Shown here: in pieces, positions 45,603 through 54,349 of the stretch | Layout: every line of letters begins with the position of its first letter | Numbering within the stretch: position 1 is the stretch's first letter | From: Pseudomonas sp. ADAK18 | Lineage (GTDB): Bacteria; Pseudomonadota; Gammaproteobacteria; Pseudomonadales; Pseudomonadaceae | Direction: 5' to 3' | DNA: 64,000 nt | Assembly (NCBI RefSeq): GCF_012935695.1 | Contig: NZ_CP052859.1 | Location: forward strand, 6,303,001-6,367,000 | Notes under the pieces: model-generated | Told to the model about the DNA's origin: nothing | The model's database searches: none | Seen by the model: the letters and a program-made list of their open reading frames with translations, nothing else | Program-made: the position numbers and the translations under genes

Positions 45603-46064
45603 TTAGCTCGCTGCTTGATGCAGTTCTTGCAGACGATCAGCACCGCCTTCAGCAACAGCACCGGCGTAGGCACGTGCATTGGCACGATCAGAACCGTTTT
45701 CAACCAGACCTTTCTGTTCCAGGCGATCACGGCCGCCTTCAGCCAAACCGTCGGTGTAGGCACGTTTGTTGGCTTGTTCAGCACCGCCTTCAACCAGGCC
45801 TTTCTGTTCCAGACGATCACGCCCGCCTTCAGCTACGCCTTCGGTGTAAGCGCGTTTGTTGGCTTGTTCCGAACCGTTTTCAGCAACGCCTCCTTTAGCG
45901 TAGTCGCGGTCGCTCTCATCTTGCGAACCGCTGCGAGCCAAGGTTTGGCTGAAATGTGCAGCGTCAGCTTTGACTTGTGGGGTGGCTTGTTCAGACGCTG
46001 GCAGGGCAAATGCGCTGGTGGCCAGGACCGATAGTACAAAGCTTGCGAGTAATTGGCGTTTCAT
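45603..46064 (-). CDS. Exported protein with three 30-residue repeats
   Basis: 153-residue protein with a signal peptide (1-20, MKRQLLASFVLSVLATSAFA). After a linker come three tandem repeats of 30 residues (62-91, 92-121, 122-146) built on GSEQANKRAYTEGVAEGG and RDRLEQKGLVE. Proteins of this type in Pseudomonas are sometimes labelled 'phage infection protein', but I know of no proven function. The repeats are hydrophilic and acidic, with no cysteines. The ATG at 46064 is fixed by the signal peptide and the GGAG site upstream. Confidence 0.8.
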   Translation of the reverse strand: MKRQLLASFVLSVLATSAFALPASEQATPQVKADAAHFSQTLARSGSQDESDRDYAKGGVAENGSEQANKRAYTEGVAEGGRDRLEQKGLVEGGAEQANKRAYTDGLAEGGRDRLEQKGLVENGSDRANARAYAGAVAEGGADRLQELHQAAS

Positions 46065-46433
46065 GATGGGTTGCTCCTTGGGAGGGCGATAAATTGGGTA
46101 CAGAGCTAATGCTACTCTTGATAAGTCGATATAAAAGTTCATAAACACAATGGTAATAATCAACAGAATTGATTGTTCCCTGCGGAGGCTCTATCTCGCG
46201 CGTCTCAAGCACGCGGTTTTGCACCGTGCTGGGTATTTTCGACACGAACGTGGGTAACAACAGTGCGTCGTTGATGATGGAAGTTGTCTGGGTGGTCAAA
46301 AAAGCAGCTTTTTTCCGTCTAATTGGCCATTGGGGTTAAACCCCTACACCGTTTGTCAGTCGTAGCCATATAAGCTGTAGTCCTAACGTGCGTCGTAACT
46401 CGCACGCTCAGTCGTAATCAGGAGTCCTGTGCA
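46065..46433. other. Intergenic region upstream of repeat-protein and asmA genes
   Basis: About 370 bases between divergent genes. Structures seen: AGCACG...CGTGCT (46208-46230), a small AAAAAAGCAGCTTTTTT palindrome near 46300, and GGGGTTAAACCCC near 46332. These may be regulatory, but no gene or named site is recognisable. Confidence 0.35.
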
Positions 46434-48503
46434 ATGACGCGCACTCGTAAAATTCTCACCTGGAGCTGCGCCAGCTTCGTTCTACTAATCGCCGTCGTGG
46501 TGTTGGTCCTGGTGTTTTTTGACTGGAACCGAATCAAACCGCCCCTCAATGCCAAAGTCTCCGAAGAGCTGCATCGCCCCTTTGCCATCAATGGCAATCT
46601 GGCGGTGATCTGGCAGCGCGAGCCCGACGAAGGCGGTTGGCGTGCCTGGATTCCCTGGCCCCACGTGGTGGCCGAAGACCTGACCCTGGGCAATCCCGAA
46701 TGGTCGAAAAAGCCGCAGATGGTCACCCTCAAGCGCGTAGAACTACGCGTTTCGCCCTTGCCGCTGCTGGCTCAACGCGTGGTCATCCCGCGTATCGACC
46801 TTACTGAGCCGAGTGCCGAGCTGCAGCGCCTGGCCGACGGCCGCGCCAACTGGACCTTCAAGTTCGACCCCAAAGACCCCAACGCCGAACCCTCCAATTG
46901 GGTGGTGGACATTGGCGCCATCGGTTTCGACAAGGGCCATGTGACCCTTGATGATCAAACCCTCAAGACTCAGCTTGATGTGGTGATCGAGTTACTAGGC
47001 AAGCCGATCCCGTTCAACGAGATTGTGGGTGACGCCGATGCCAAAAAGGCCTTGGAAAAGGGCTCGGCCCCCCAGGACTATGCCTTCGGCCTCAAGGTCA
47101 AGGGTCAGTATCACGGCCAGAAACTCGCCGGCACCGGCAAGATTGGCGGCCTGCTGGCCTTGCAGGACGCCGCCAAGCCATTCCCGTTGCAAGCCCAAGT
47201 GAAGATCGCCGACACCAGTGTTGCCTTGGCTGGCACCCTGACGGATCCGTTGAACCTCGGTGCTCTGGACCTGCGCCTGAAACTTTCCGGCAGCAGCCTG
47301 GGCAACCTCTACCCGCTGACCGGCGTCACCCTGCCGGACTCGCCGGCCTATGCCACAGACGGCCACCTGATCGCCAAGCTGCATGAGGTGGGCGGCGCAT
47401 CGTTCCGCTATGAGAACTTCAACGGCAAGATCGGCAACAGCGATATTCACGGCGACCTCGCTTACGTCGCGAGTCAGCCCCGCCCCAAGTTGAGCGGAAC
47501 GTTGGTGTCCAATCAACTGTTGATGGCTGACCTTGCGCCCTTGATCGGCGCCGACTCCAACGCCAAGCAAAAAGCCCGTGGCGGCGAGAGCAAACAGCCG
47601 GCGACCAAGGTGTTGCCAGTGGAGGAGTTCCGTACCGAGCGGTGGCGCGATATGGATGCCGATGTGGAATTCACCGGCAAGCGCATCGTCCATAGTACTG
47701 AATTGCCGTTTACTGATCTCTACACACATTTGGTGTTGAACGATGGCGAGCTGAGCCTGGAACCCCTGCGCTTTGGCGTGGCCGGTGGCAAGCTTGATGC
47801 GCAGATTCGCTTGAATGGCCGGATCACCCCGCTGGAAGGTCGTGCGCGGCTGACCGCGCGTAATTTCAAGCTCAAGCAGTTGTTCCCGACCTTTGAACCG
47901 ATGAAAACCAGCTTCGGTGAGCTCAACGGTGATGCGGATATTTCTGGTCGCGGCAATTCGGTGGCGGCGTTGCTGGGCACTTCCAACGGCGATCTGAAGA
48001 TGCTGATCAACGACGGTGCTATCAGCCGCGGGCTGATGGAAATCGCCGGGCTGAACGTCGGTAACTACGTGGTCGGCAAAATGTTTGGCGACAAGGAAGT
48101 GAAGATCAACTGCGCAGCGGCGGACTTCGGTATCAAGACCGGCTTGGCCACCACCCGGCTGTTTGTGTTTGATACCGAGAACGCAATCATTTACATCGAT
48201 GGCACGGCGAACATGGCCAGCGAGCAGTTGGATCTGACGATTACGCCTGAATCCAAGGGCTTCCGCCTGTTTTCCCTGCGTTCACCGTTGTACGTCAGCG
48301 GGCCGTTTATCAAGCCGAATGCCGGGGTGAAGGCTGTACCGTTGATGCTGCGCGGTGCGGGGATGGTGGCGCTGGGGTTGATTGCCGGGCCGGCTGCGGG
48401 TCTGTTGGCACTGGTTGCGCCGAGCGGCGATGTGCCGAACCAATGCGCGCCGTTGCTGCAGCAGATGAAGGAAGGCAAGGCCCCGAAGACCGTGAAAGGC
48501 TAA
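46434..48503 (+). CDS. asmA: AsmA family protein
   Basis: 689-residue protein with one N-terminal membrane helix (about 10-33, TWSCASFVLLIAVVVLVLVFF) and a long periplasmic part of the AsmA/DUF748 type (beta-rich, with an AsmA C-terminal block around 440-600: GELNGDADISGRGNSVAALLGTSNGDL). AsmA-like proteins are thought to carry phospholipids between membranes or influence outer-membrane assembly. The gene stands alone with its own RBS (AGGAG, 7 bases before ATG). The last 40 residues carry an extra hydrophobic segment. Confidence 0.88.
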   Translation: MTRTRKILTWSCASFVLLIAVVVLVLVFFDWNRIKPPLNAKVSEELHRPFAINGNLAVIWQREPDEGGWRAWIPWPHVVAEDLTLGNPEWSKKPQMVTLKRVELRVSPLPLLAQRVVIPRIDLTEPSAELQRLADGRANWTFKFDPKDPNAEPSNWVVDIGAIGFDKGHVTLDDQTLKTQLDVVIELLGKPIPFNEIVGDADAKKALEKGSAPQDYAFGLKVKGQYHGQKLAGTGKIGGLLALQDAAKPFPLQAQVKIADTSVALAGTLTDPLNLGALDLRLKLSGSSLGNLYPLTGVTLPDSPAYATDGHLIAKLHEVGGASFRYENFNGKIGNSDIHGDLAYVASQPRPKLSGTLVSNQLLMADLAPLIGADSNAKQKARGGESKQPATKVLPVEEFRTERWRDMDADVEFTGKRIVHSTELPFTDLYTHLVLNDGELSLEPLRFGVAGGKLDAQIRLNGRITPLEGRARLTARNFKLKQLFPTFEPMKTSFGELNGDADISGRGNSVAALLGTSNGDLKMLINDGAISRGLMEIAGLNVGNYVVGKMFGDKEVKINCAAADFGIKTGLATTRLFVFDTENAIIYIDGTANMASEQLDLTITPESKGFRLFSLRSPLYVSGPFIKPNAGVKAVPLMLRGAGMVALGLIAGPAAGLLALVAPSGDVPNQCAPLLQQMKEGKAPKTVKG

Positions 48504-48537
48504 CGCCCGAAACCGGAAACAAATGTGTGCGGGCTTG

Positions 48538-48625
48538 TGTGGGAGCCGGCTTGCCCGCGATAGCGTCACCTCGGTGTATCTGTTACACCGAGGCGTCTGC
48601 ATCGCAGGCAAGCCAGCTCCCACAA
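48538..48625. repeat. REP-type palindrome (GTGGGAGC family)
   Basis: TGTGGGAGCCGGCTTGCCCGCG and GCAGGCAAGCCAGCTCCCACA arms with inner CCTCGGTGTA...TACACCGAGG. It lies between convergent genes. Confidence 0.9.
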
Positions 48626-48644
48626 GGGTTTACGGTGGTGTGAG

Positions 48645-49175
48645 TTACAGATCCTGCAGAATATCCGCCATGTCATCGGCGTGTTCTTCTTCCTGGGCCA
48701 GGATGTCTTCGAAGATCCGGCGGGTGGTCGGGTCTTTGTCGCCGATGTACTGGATGATCTCGCGATAGCTGTCCACGGCAATCCGCTCGGCAACCAGGTC
48801 TTCGTAAACCATTTCCTTCAGGTTTTTGCCCGCGACGTATTGCGCGTGGGAGTTCTTGGACAGCAGGTCCGGATTGAATTCCGGCTCGCCGCCCAGTTGC
48901 ACGATACGTTCGGCTAGCTTGTCGGCATGTTCGGACTCCTGGTTGGCGTGCTCCAGGAACTCTTCGGCGGCGACATGGGCTTTAACGCCGTTGGCCATGA
49001 AGTAGTGACGTTTGTAGCGCAGTACACAGACCAACTCAGTGGCCAGCGACTCGTTGAGCAAACGCAGGATTTCCTGGCGGTCAGCGTCGTAGCCTTCGGT
49101 CACGGCGCCGTTTTCGACGTTCTTGCGGGCGCGTTCACGCAGGGTGCTTACGTCGGACAAATGCATGTCAGTCAT
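48645..49175 (-). CDS. Dps-like/bacterioferritin-type ferritin protein
   Basis: 176-residue four-helix ferritin-like protein. RQEILRLLNESLATELVCVLRYKRHYFMA and the two ExxH motifs (ESEHADKLA, EEEHADDMADIL) give a bacterioferritin-type di-iron centre. It resembles P. aeruginosa PA4880, described as a Dps-like protein with bacterioferritin-type ferroxidase centres. Probable role: iron storage and protection of DNA or cell from peroxide. GAGGAG 10 bases ahead of the ATG at 49175 fixes the start; the much longer upstream frame is not credible. Confidence 0.88.
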   Translation of the reverse strand: MTDMHLSDVSTLRERARKNVENGAVTEGYDADRQEILRLLNESLATELVCVLRYKRHYFMANGVKAHVAAEEFLEHANQESEHADKLAERIVQLGGEPEFNPDLLSKNSHAQYVAGKNLKEMVYEDLVAERIAVDSYREIIQYIGDKDPTTRRIFEDILAQEEEHADDMADILQDL

Positions 49176-49272
49176 CTCATTCTCCTCAGGGCGATATACG
49201 GTTTCGCCACGCTCTATTGGCGTGATCGCTCCAAGTTGTGAGTTCTGCACGGTGCAAAAAGTTTTATCGGAT

Positions 49273-50172
49273 TTACAGCGCGTGTCCTGACAGCCGCGCC
49301 TCCTCCTGTAACCACTGGAAAAACGCCCTGACCGGCGGATGTCGCTCGCGACCGGGCACGCACAGCGCGCTGTAGCCGGCGCCGTCGACGCTGACCTGCG
49401 CTCGATAAGGCACCAGCAAACCGCTGGTGACGCTTTCCGAAACCAGGATATTGCTGGCCAGTACCAGGCCCTGACCGGCAATCGCCGCTTGCAGGGCGTA
49501 GTGCTCTTCATCGTATTCGCGCATCGGCGAGGCATGTTGCAACCAATCTTCGCCGGCTTTTTCGCACCAGGCCCGCCAACCCAGGGCGTAGAGTTTGGAG
49601 TTGTGCCAGCGCACGCTGATCAAAGTCGGTGGCCGTTCACTCGCCAGCGCGACCTGTTCGGGTGAGCCATAGACCGCAAAACACTCATCGAACAGGCACA
49701 GGCCGTACAGGTTCAGGTAGTCGTCGAGGCTGTAGCGAATCACCAGGTCGATGCTGGCGTCCTGCTGCAAATCCACCACGTCGCAGTTCGTGTCCAGACG
49801 CAGGCTGATCCCTGGATGGGCTGCGTAGAAACGCCCCAATCGTGGCACCAGCCACAGGGCGGCGAACGCCGGCGTGGTGGACAGGGTGAGGTTGCCGGCG
49901 CTGCGCTGCGGACGCAGGGTATCGACACTTTGCGCCACTTCCAGCAAGGCGCCGTGCAAACTGTGGAACAGCCGCTCGCCACCTTCGGTAAGGCGCACCT
50001 GGCGCGGCAGGCGTTCGAACAATGGCACGCCGAGCCAGGTTTCCAACGTGCGAATCTGATGGGAAACCGCCGTCGGCGACACCGACAACTCGTGGGCGGC
50101 AGCTTTGAAGCTCAACAGGCGTGAGGCCGACTCAAAGGCGCGCAGGGCGGTCAGGGGCAGTGAGGCGAACAT
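49273..50172 (-). CDS. LysR-family regulator divergent from azoreductase
   Basis: 299-residue GcvA-type LysR protein. HTH: LPLTALRAFESASRLLSFKAAAHELSVSPTAVSHQIRTLE. The ligand domain contains the typical RxxRxDTNCDVVDLQQDxSIDLVIRY text. The start MFASLPL at 50172 has GGAG at 7 bases; a further ATG four codons upstream is less likely. Head-to-head arrangement with azoR suggests it controls the azoR/SMR pair. Inducer unknown. Confidence 0.88.
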   Translation of the reverse strand: MFASLPLTALRAFESASRLLSFKAAAHELSVSPTAVSHQIRTLETWLGVPLFERLPRQVRLTEGGERLFHSLHGALLEVAQSVDTLRPQRSAGNLTLSTTPAFAALWLVPRLGRFYAAHPGISLRLDTNCDVVDLQQDASIDLVIRYSLDDYLNLYGLCLFDECFAVYGSPEQVALASERPPTLISVRWHNSKLYALGWRAWCEKAGEDWLQHASPMREYDEEHYALQAAIAGQGLVLASNILVSESVTSGLLVPYRAQVSVDGAGYSALCVPGRERHPPVRAFFQWLQEEARLSGHAL

Positions 50173-50184
50173 GTGAGGCTCCAT

Positions 50185-50203
50185 AGATGAATTAAAATCA
50201 TCT
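50185..50203. promoter_or_regulatory. LysR-type operator
   Basis: AGATGA-N7-TCATCT, a perfect inverted repeat containing the T-N11-A pattern of LysR boxes, 13 bases upstream of the regulator start. A second hairpin, GTCGAG...CTCGAC, is at 50224-50242. Confidence 0.6.
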
Positions 50204-50309
50204 GGATTAACTTTTTCTCATTTGTCGAGTGAGGCGCTCGACTCTAGCTTTGTGCGCAAGAGAGGCGGCCAATCAGGTTGCCTGAGTCTAGCGCGTGAAG
50301 GCCATACAG

Positions 50310-50951
50310 ATGAAAAAAATGCTTGCGATCCATGCCAGTCCCCGTGGCGAACGTTCCCACTCCCGGCGCTTGGCCGAAGTTTTTCTCGACGTCTGGCAAA
50401 CCGCCAATCCCGAGGCGCAACTGACGCGTCGTGAAGTTGGGCGGGCCTCCATTCCCCATGTCAGCGAAGCCTTTGTCGCGGCGAATTTTTACCCAGAACC
50501 CCAAGCCCGTCCCCTGGCCATGCAGGCCGATTTGCAGTTGAGCGATGAATTGGTGGGGGAGTTGATCGAGCACGAGTTGCTGGTGATTTCCGTGCCGATG
50601 TACAACTTCGGCATCCCCAGCGGCCTCAAGGCTTGGGTCGACCAGATCGTGCGTATGGGCCTGACCTTTGATGTCGACCAAGACAGCCAGGGCATCGCCC
50701 AGTATCAGCGTTTGCTGGTGGGCAAGAAGGCGTTGATCATCACCAGCCGTGGCGGCAACGGGTTTGGTCCGGGAGGCGAGAACGAGGCGATGAACCACGC
50801 TGATCCGCACTTGCGCACGGTGTTGGGTTTTATCGGTATCGACGACATTACGGTGATTGCCGCCGAGGGTGAAGAGTCTGTCGCCGAGGCTTTCCGTCGC
50901 TCCAGCGATGAGGCCGAGCGCCAGTTACGCGACCTCGCGCGGAGCTTCTGA
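50310..50951 (+). CDS. azoR: FMN-dependent NADH azoreductase / quinone reductase
   Basis: 213-residue flavodoxin-like reductase. FMN loops [17 protein letters not shown] and [25 protein letters not shown], and [11 protein letters not shown] with [15 protein letters not shown]. AzoR-type enzymes reduce quinones and azo or nitro compounds using NADH. ATG at 50310. Followed after 1 base by an SMR transporter, so reduction and export may be linked. Confidence 0.92.
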   Translation: MKKMLAIHASPRGERSHSRRLAEVFLDVWQTANPEAQLTRREVGRASIPHVSEAFVAANFYPEPQARPLAMQADLQLSDELVGELIEHELLVISVPMYNFGIPSGLKAWVDQIVRMGLTFDVDQDSQGIAQYQRLLVGKKALIITSRGGNGFGPGGENEAMNHADPHLRTVLGFIGIDDITVIAAEGEESVAEAFRRSSDEAERQLRDLARSF

Positions 50952-50952
50952 G

Positions 50953-51258
50953 GTGTCCTGGGTCTTCCTGCTGATCGCCGCCGGCTTCGAGGTGACCTTC
51001 GCCATGGGCATGAAGTACGCCGAAGGCTTCACCCGGCTCTGGCCGTCGGTGCTCACGGTGCTCGCGGCGGTGGGCGGGATTTATTTCCTGACCTTGGCCA
51101 TGCGCGAGCTGCCGGTGAGCATCGCCTACCCGATCTGGACCGCTATCGGTTCCCTGGGCACGGTGTTTCTCGGGTTTGCCTTGCTCGGGGAAAGCCTGAC
51201 GCTGATCAAATTGGTGTCGGTGGGGCTGATCGTGGCGGGTGTTGTGGGCCTTAAATAG
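50953..51258 (+). CDS. Small multidrug resistance (SugE/Gdx-like) transporter
   Basis: 101-residue SMR protein with four membrane helices and the essential Glu in helix 1 (LLIAAGFEVTFAMGMKYAEGF). Loop text YPIWTAIGSLGTVFLG with WTAIG is closer to the SugE/Gdx (guanidinium exporter) branch than to EmrE. The GTG start is fixed by GGAG 8 bases upstream and by coupling to azoR (1 base after its stop). No guanidine riboswitch is possible at this position. Confidence 0.88.
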   Translation: MSWVFLLIAAGFEVTFAMGMKYAEGFTRLWPSVLTVLAAVGGIYFLTLAMRELPVSIAYPIWTAIGSLGTVFLGFALLGESLTLIKLVSVGLIVAGVVGLK

Positions 51259-51320
51259 CGTCATGGCTTGGTCATGGTGGCTGGTCTAGGATGGGCACCA
51301 GTTAAGGATGGGCGCTGTAC

Positions 51321-51413
51321 TTGTGGCGAGCGGGCTTGCCCGCGTTGGACTGCGTAGCAGTCCCTTTTTTGGGCCGCTTCGCGACCCAACGTGGGCAAGC
51401 CCGCTCGCCACAG
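51321..51413. repeat. REP-type palindrome (GTGGCGAGCGGGC family)
   Basis: TTGTGGCGAGCGGGCTTGCC and GGCAAGCCCGCTCGCCACA arms, inner TGGACTGCGTAGCAGTCC. Confidence 0.9.
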
Positions 51414-51485
51414 GTTACTTGCATGTTCTATATCTGGATTGACCGGTTTTTGCCCCATCTGCTCACGTTCAAGGACGTTCGCTCC

Positions 51486-52376
51486 ATGCCGCAGTCATTG
51501 GCCACACGTTATCCCCTGGTGCTGGTGCCGGGCATGCTCGGGTTTGTGCGTCTGGTGCTGTACCCGTATTGGTACGGCATCGTCCCGGCGTTGCGCGCCG
51601 GTGGGGCGCAGGTGTTCCCGATACAGGTGGCACCGCTCAATTCCAGCGAAGTGCGCGGCGAACAGTTGTTGGCGCAGATCGAGCGGATTCGTCGGGAAAC
51701 CGGGGCAGACAAGGTCAACCTGATCGGTCATAGCCAGGGCTCGCTGACTGCGCGTTATGCCGCAGCCAAACGCCCAGAATGGGTGGCTTCGGTGACGTCG
51801 GTGGCCGGCCCCAATCACGGTTCGGAACTGGCGGACCATATCCACACCCATTACCCCGCCGACAGCGCCAAGGGCCGCATCATGAGTGCGCTACTGAGGT
51901 TGATTGGCGTGATGATGGGCTGGTTGGAGACCGGTTATCGTGGTCCGCGTTTTGCGGCAGACATTCACGCCTCGCACCATTCGCTGACCAGCGAGGGTGT
52001 GGCGCTGTTCAATCGCCAGTATCCCCAAGGCGTGCCGCACACCTGGGGCGGGCAGGGCGCCGAAGAGGTCAATGGCGTGCGCTATTACTCCTGGTCCGGC
52101 ACCTTGCAGCCGGGCAAGACCGACCGTGGGCGCAACCTGTTGGATGGGACCAATCGCAGTTGCCGGCTGTTTGCCAAAACCTTCGTGCGTGAGAAGGGCC
52201 AGTGCGACGGCATGGTCGGTCGCTACAGCTCACATTTGGGCACCGTGATCGGCGATGACTACGCCCTGGACCACTTCGACATCGTCAACCAGTCACTGGG
52301 GCTGGTGGGCAAGGGGGCGGAGCCCATCAGGCTATTTGTCGAGCATGCCCGGCGGTTGAAGGCCGCCGGGGTTTAG
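51486..52376 (+). CDS. Triacylglycerol lipase family protein
   Basis: 296-residue alpha/beta-hydrolase of the family I lipases. YPLVLVPGMLGF forms the oxyanion region, S83 sits in GHSQG, the catalytic Asp is in the CDGMVGRYSSHLG region and the His in DHFDIVNQSLG. Two cysteines (NRSCRLF, GQCDG) match the disulfide pair of family I.1 lipases. No signal peptide is seen from this ATG or from an upstream in-frame ATG at 51423, and no lipase foldase gene adjoins. It may be intracellular or use another route. Confidence 0.88.
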   Translation: MPQSLATRYPLVLVPGMLGFVRLVLYPYWYGIVPALRAGGAQVFPIQVAPLNSSEVRGEQLLAQIERIRRETGADKVNLIGHSQGSLTARYAAAKRPEWVASVTSVAGPNHGSELADHIHTHYPADSAKGRIMSALLRLIGVMMGWLETGYRGPRFAADIHASHHSLTSEGVALFNRQYPQGVPHTWGGQGAEEVNGVRYYSWSGTLQPGKTDRGRNLLDGTNRSCRLFAKTFVREKGQCDGMVGRYSSHLGTVIGDDYALDHFDIVNQSLGLVGKGAEPIRLFVEHARRLKAAGV

Positions 52377-52397
52377 CAGGTAGGCCGAGTTATCGTT

Positions 52398-52496
52398 CTT
52401 CGCGAGCAAGTCGAATCGTCGCACCGCCGCTCCCACATTCGACCGAGTCCATCCGTTGGAATGCGGTCGAATGTGGGAGCGGGCTTGCTCGCGAAG
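52398..52496. repeat. REP-type palindrome (CGCGAGCAAG family)
   Basis: CTTCGCGAGCAAGTCGAATCG with GCTCCCACATTCGACCG, pairing with GGTCGAATGTGGGAGC and GGCTTGCTCGCGAAG. Confidence 0.88.
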
Positions 52497-52504
52497 TCGA
52501 TATA

Positions 52505-53392
52505 TCAGGCGACGCTGACCTTCCTGCTAACCGGCGTCGTCCAACGCTCCGACAAGATCACCCCACCCAAGGTCAGCACGCCGCCCACCAGGTGATACGA
52601 CGCCAACTGCTCCTTCAACACCACCGCCGCAATCAATGCGGTAATCAACGGCAGCAAGTTGAAAAACAGCGTGGTGCGGCTCGGCCCCAAGTGCTTGACC
52701 GAATGCATCCACGCCAACGGCGCGAGCATCGAGGCCAGCAGGCAGGCGTACATCACCAGCGGAATATTCGACCAACCCAGCCCGACTTTTTCCGAGGTGA
52801 GGAATAACGGAAACAGCACCACCACCGCCACCAGCACCTGCAAGTACAGCAACACCAGTGGGGGCAGGCGCAACTGCCACTTTTTCAGCAAGGTGCTGTA
52901 GATCGCATAGGCCAGGGTGGCGACCAGCATCATCGCGTCCCCCAGGTTCAGGCCATGTTGCAGCAGCACGGAGAGGCTGCCGGATGACACCACCACCAGA
53001 ACCCCGGCAAACGACAGCACCGCACCGGTCAGGGCGCCAAAGGTCAGACGCTGGCCGAGGCTGATGATGGCCGCGGTCAAGGCCATCAGCGGCATCAGCG
53101 ACAGGATGATGCCCATGTTGGTGGCCGAGGTCAGGGTCGCGGCGTAATACGCCAGGCTCTGATAGACCGCCATGCCTAGCACGCCAAGGATGAAGATCTT
53201 GCCCAGGTTAGGGCGAATCTGCGGCCAGTGGGCGATCACTGGCTTGAGCATAAAGGGTGTGAACAGAATCCCCGCCAGCAGCCAGCGGTAAAAGCCAATC
53301 TCGGCGGGGAAGATCGCGCCCACCGCCAGTTTGTTGATCACGGTATTGCCGGCCCAGATAAAAATGGCCAGTAATGGATAAGCGTATTGCAT
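52505..53392 (-). CDS. DMT/EamA family transporter
   Basis: 295-residue ten-helix DMT-superfamily exporter with two EamA halves (about 1-135 and 145-285). FIWAGNTVINKLAVG opens half 1 and AYAIYSTLLKKWQLR half 2. Substrate unknown; relatives export amino acids or metabolites. The start MQYAYPLLAIF at 53392 matches the family start. It lies divergent from an AraC regulator with an 11-base palindrome between them, so it is very likely its target. Confidence 0.88.
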   Translation of the reverse strand: MQYAYPLLAIFIWAGNTVINKLAVGAIFPAEIGFYRWLLAGILFTPFMLKPVIAHWPQIRPNLGKIFILGVLGMAVYQSLAYYAATLTSATNMGIILSLMPLMALTAAIISLGQRLTFGALTGAVLSFAGVLVVVSSGSLSVLLQHGLNLGDAMMLVATLAYAIYSTLLKKWQLRLPPLVLLYLQVLVAVVVLFPLFLTSEKVGLGWSNIPLVMYACLLASMLAPLAWMHSVKHLGPSRTTLFFNLLPLITALIAAVVLKEQLASYHLVGGVLTLGGVILSERWTTPVSRKVSVA

Positions 53393-53435
53393 CGAGAGGA
53401 ACCAGGAACGTTGATAAGGGTTGATTATCCTTTGT

Positions 53436-53463
53436 CTGGATCGAAGCCTATACTTCGATCCAG
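53436..53463. promoter_or_regulatory. Perfect 11-base inverted repeat, candidate operator
   Basis: CTGGATCGAAG-CCTATA-CTTCGATCCAG, centred between the DMT gene (start 53392) and the AraC gene (start 53490). A -10-like TATACT (53449-53454) overlaps the centre, so binding would affect transcription toward the regulator. Confidence 0.65.
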
Positions 53464-53489
53464 CCATCCGACCTCTGTATCCAGACAAT

Positions 53490-54278
53490 ATGCTCAAGAA
53501 GTACATCAACCTCCCTGATTTCGACGCGCTGCCGGCCCCGGTGTACTTCCGCTATTCGGAGTTCGAGGCCGATACCCACGCCAGTGCCCACCAGCACGCC
53601 TGGGGCTCGCTGGACTATTCGGCCCGTGGCGTGATGCGTTTCGAGGTCGCCGGCAGCCGCTTCATGTCGCCACCGCAATACGCGCTGTGGATTCCGCCGA
53701 ACACCCAGCACAGTTCCTACAACGCTCAAGCCATTGTCTACCGCTCGGTGTACCTGGCGCCGGAGCTGTGCGAGCAACTACCGCCGCAGCCGTGCACCCT
53801 GACCATCAGCGACATCCTCAAGGCGATCCTCAGTGACTTCGCCGAGCGAGATGTGAATATTCCCGAAAGCGAAGCCGATGTGCGTCTAGCCCAAGTCCTG
53901 GTGGACCAACTCAAGCAGGCGCCGGTGCACGACTGCTTCTTGCCGTACGCCAGCAATCCTGGCCTGCTCAGTGTGCTTGAGGGCATGCAGGCGGATCCGG
54001 GGGATAACCGGGCCTTGGCCTTGTGGGCGCAGCAGGTACACGTCAGCGAGCGCACCTTGGCCCGGCAATTTGTTCGAGAACTGGGCATGAGCTTCGGTGA
54101 ATGGCGCCAGCGCCTGCGTTTCCTGGCCGCTATCGAGGCGTTGGACAGTGCCCGCAGCGTCCAGGAAGTAGCCTTCGACCTGGGCTACAGCACCGCGTCG
54201 GCGTTTATCGCCATGTTTCAGCGTCAGGCCGGGTGTACGCCGGAGCAATATCGTCGGGCAAACATACGTAGCAGGTGA
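53490..54278 (+). CDS. AraC-family regulator with cupin domain
   Basis: 262-residue regulator. An N-terminal cupin sensor (about 15-100; HQHAWGSLDYSARGVMRFEVAG, WIPPNTQHSS) precedes the two C-terminal AraC helix-turn-helices (about 160-255): LALWAQQVHVSERTLARQFVRELGMSFGEW and VQEVAFDLGYSTASAFIAMFQRQAGCTPEQYR. The ATG at 53490 is preferred over the upstream frame because that frame runs through the palindrome. Probable regulator of the divergent exporter. Confidence 0.9.
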   Translation: MLKKYINLPDFDALPAPVYFRYSEFEADTHASAHQHAWGSLDYSARGVMRFEVAGSRFMSPPQYALWIPPNTQHSSYNAQAIVYRSVYLAPELCEQLPPQPCTLTISDILKAILSDFAERDVNIPESEADVRLAQVLVDQLKQAPVHDCFLPYASNPGLLSVLEGMQADPGDNRALALWAQQVHVSERTLARQFVRELGMSFGEWRQRLRFLAAIEALDSARSVQEVAFDLGYSTASAFIAMFQRQAGCTPEQYRRANIRSR

Positions 54279-54349
54279 AGGTGTAACACGGTTTGTCTAC
54301 ACTGCGGGTGAGTCCGTGCCCCTCGGCACGGTAACAGGGAGAAAACTCC

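Noticed and set aside
45615..46034. 139-codon frame opposite the repeat protein
   Set aside because: It shows the same 30-residue periodicity only because it is antisense to the repeats, and it lacks a start signal.
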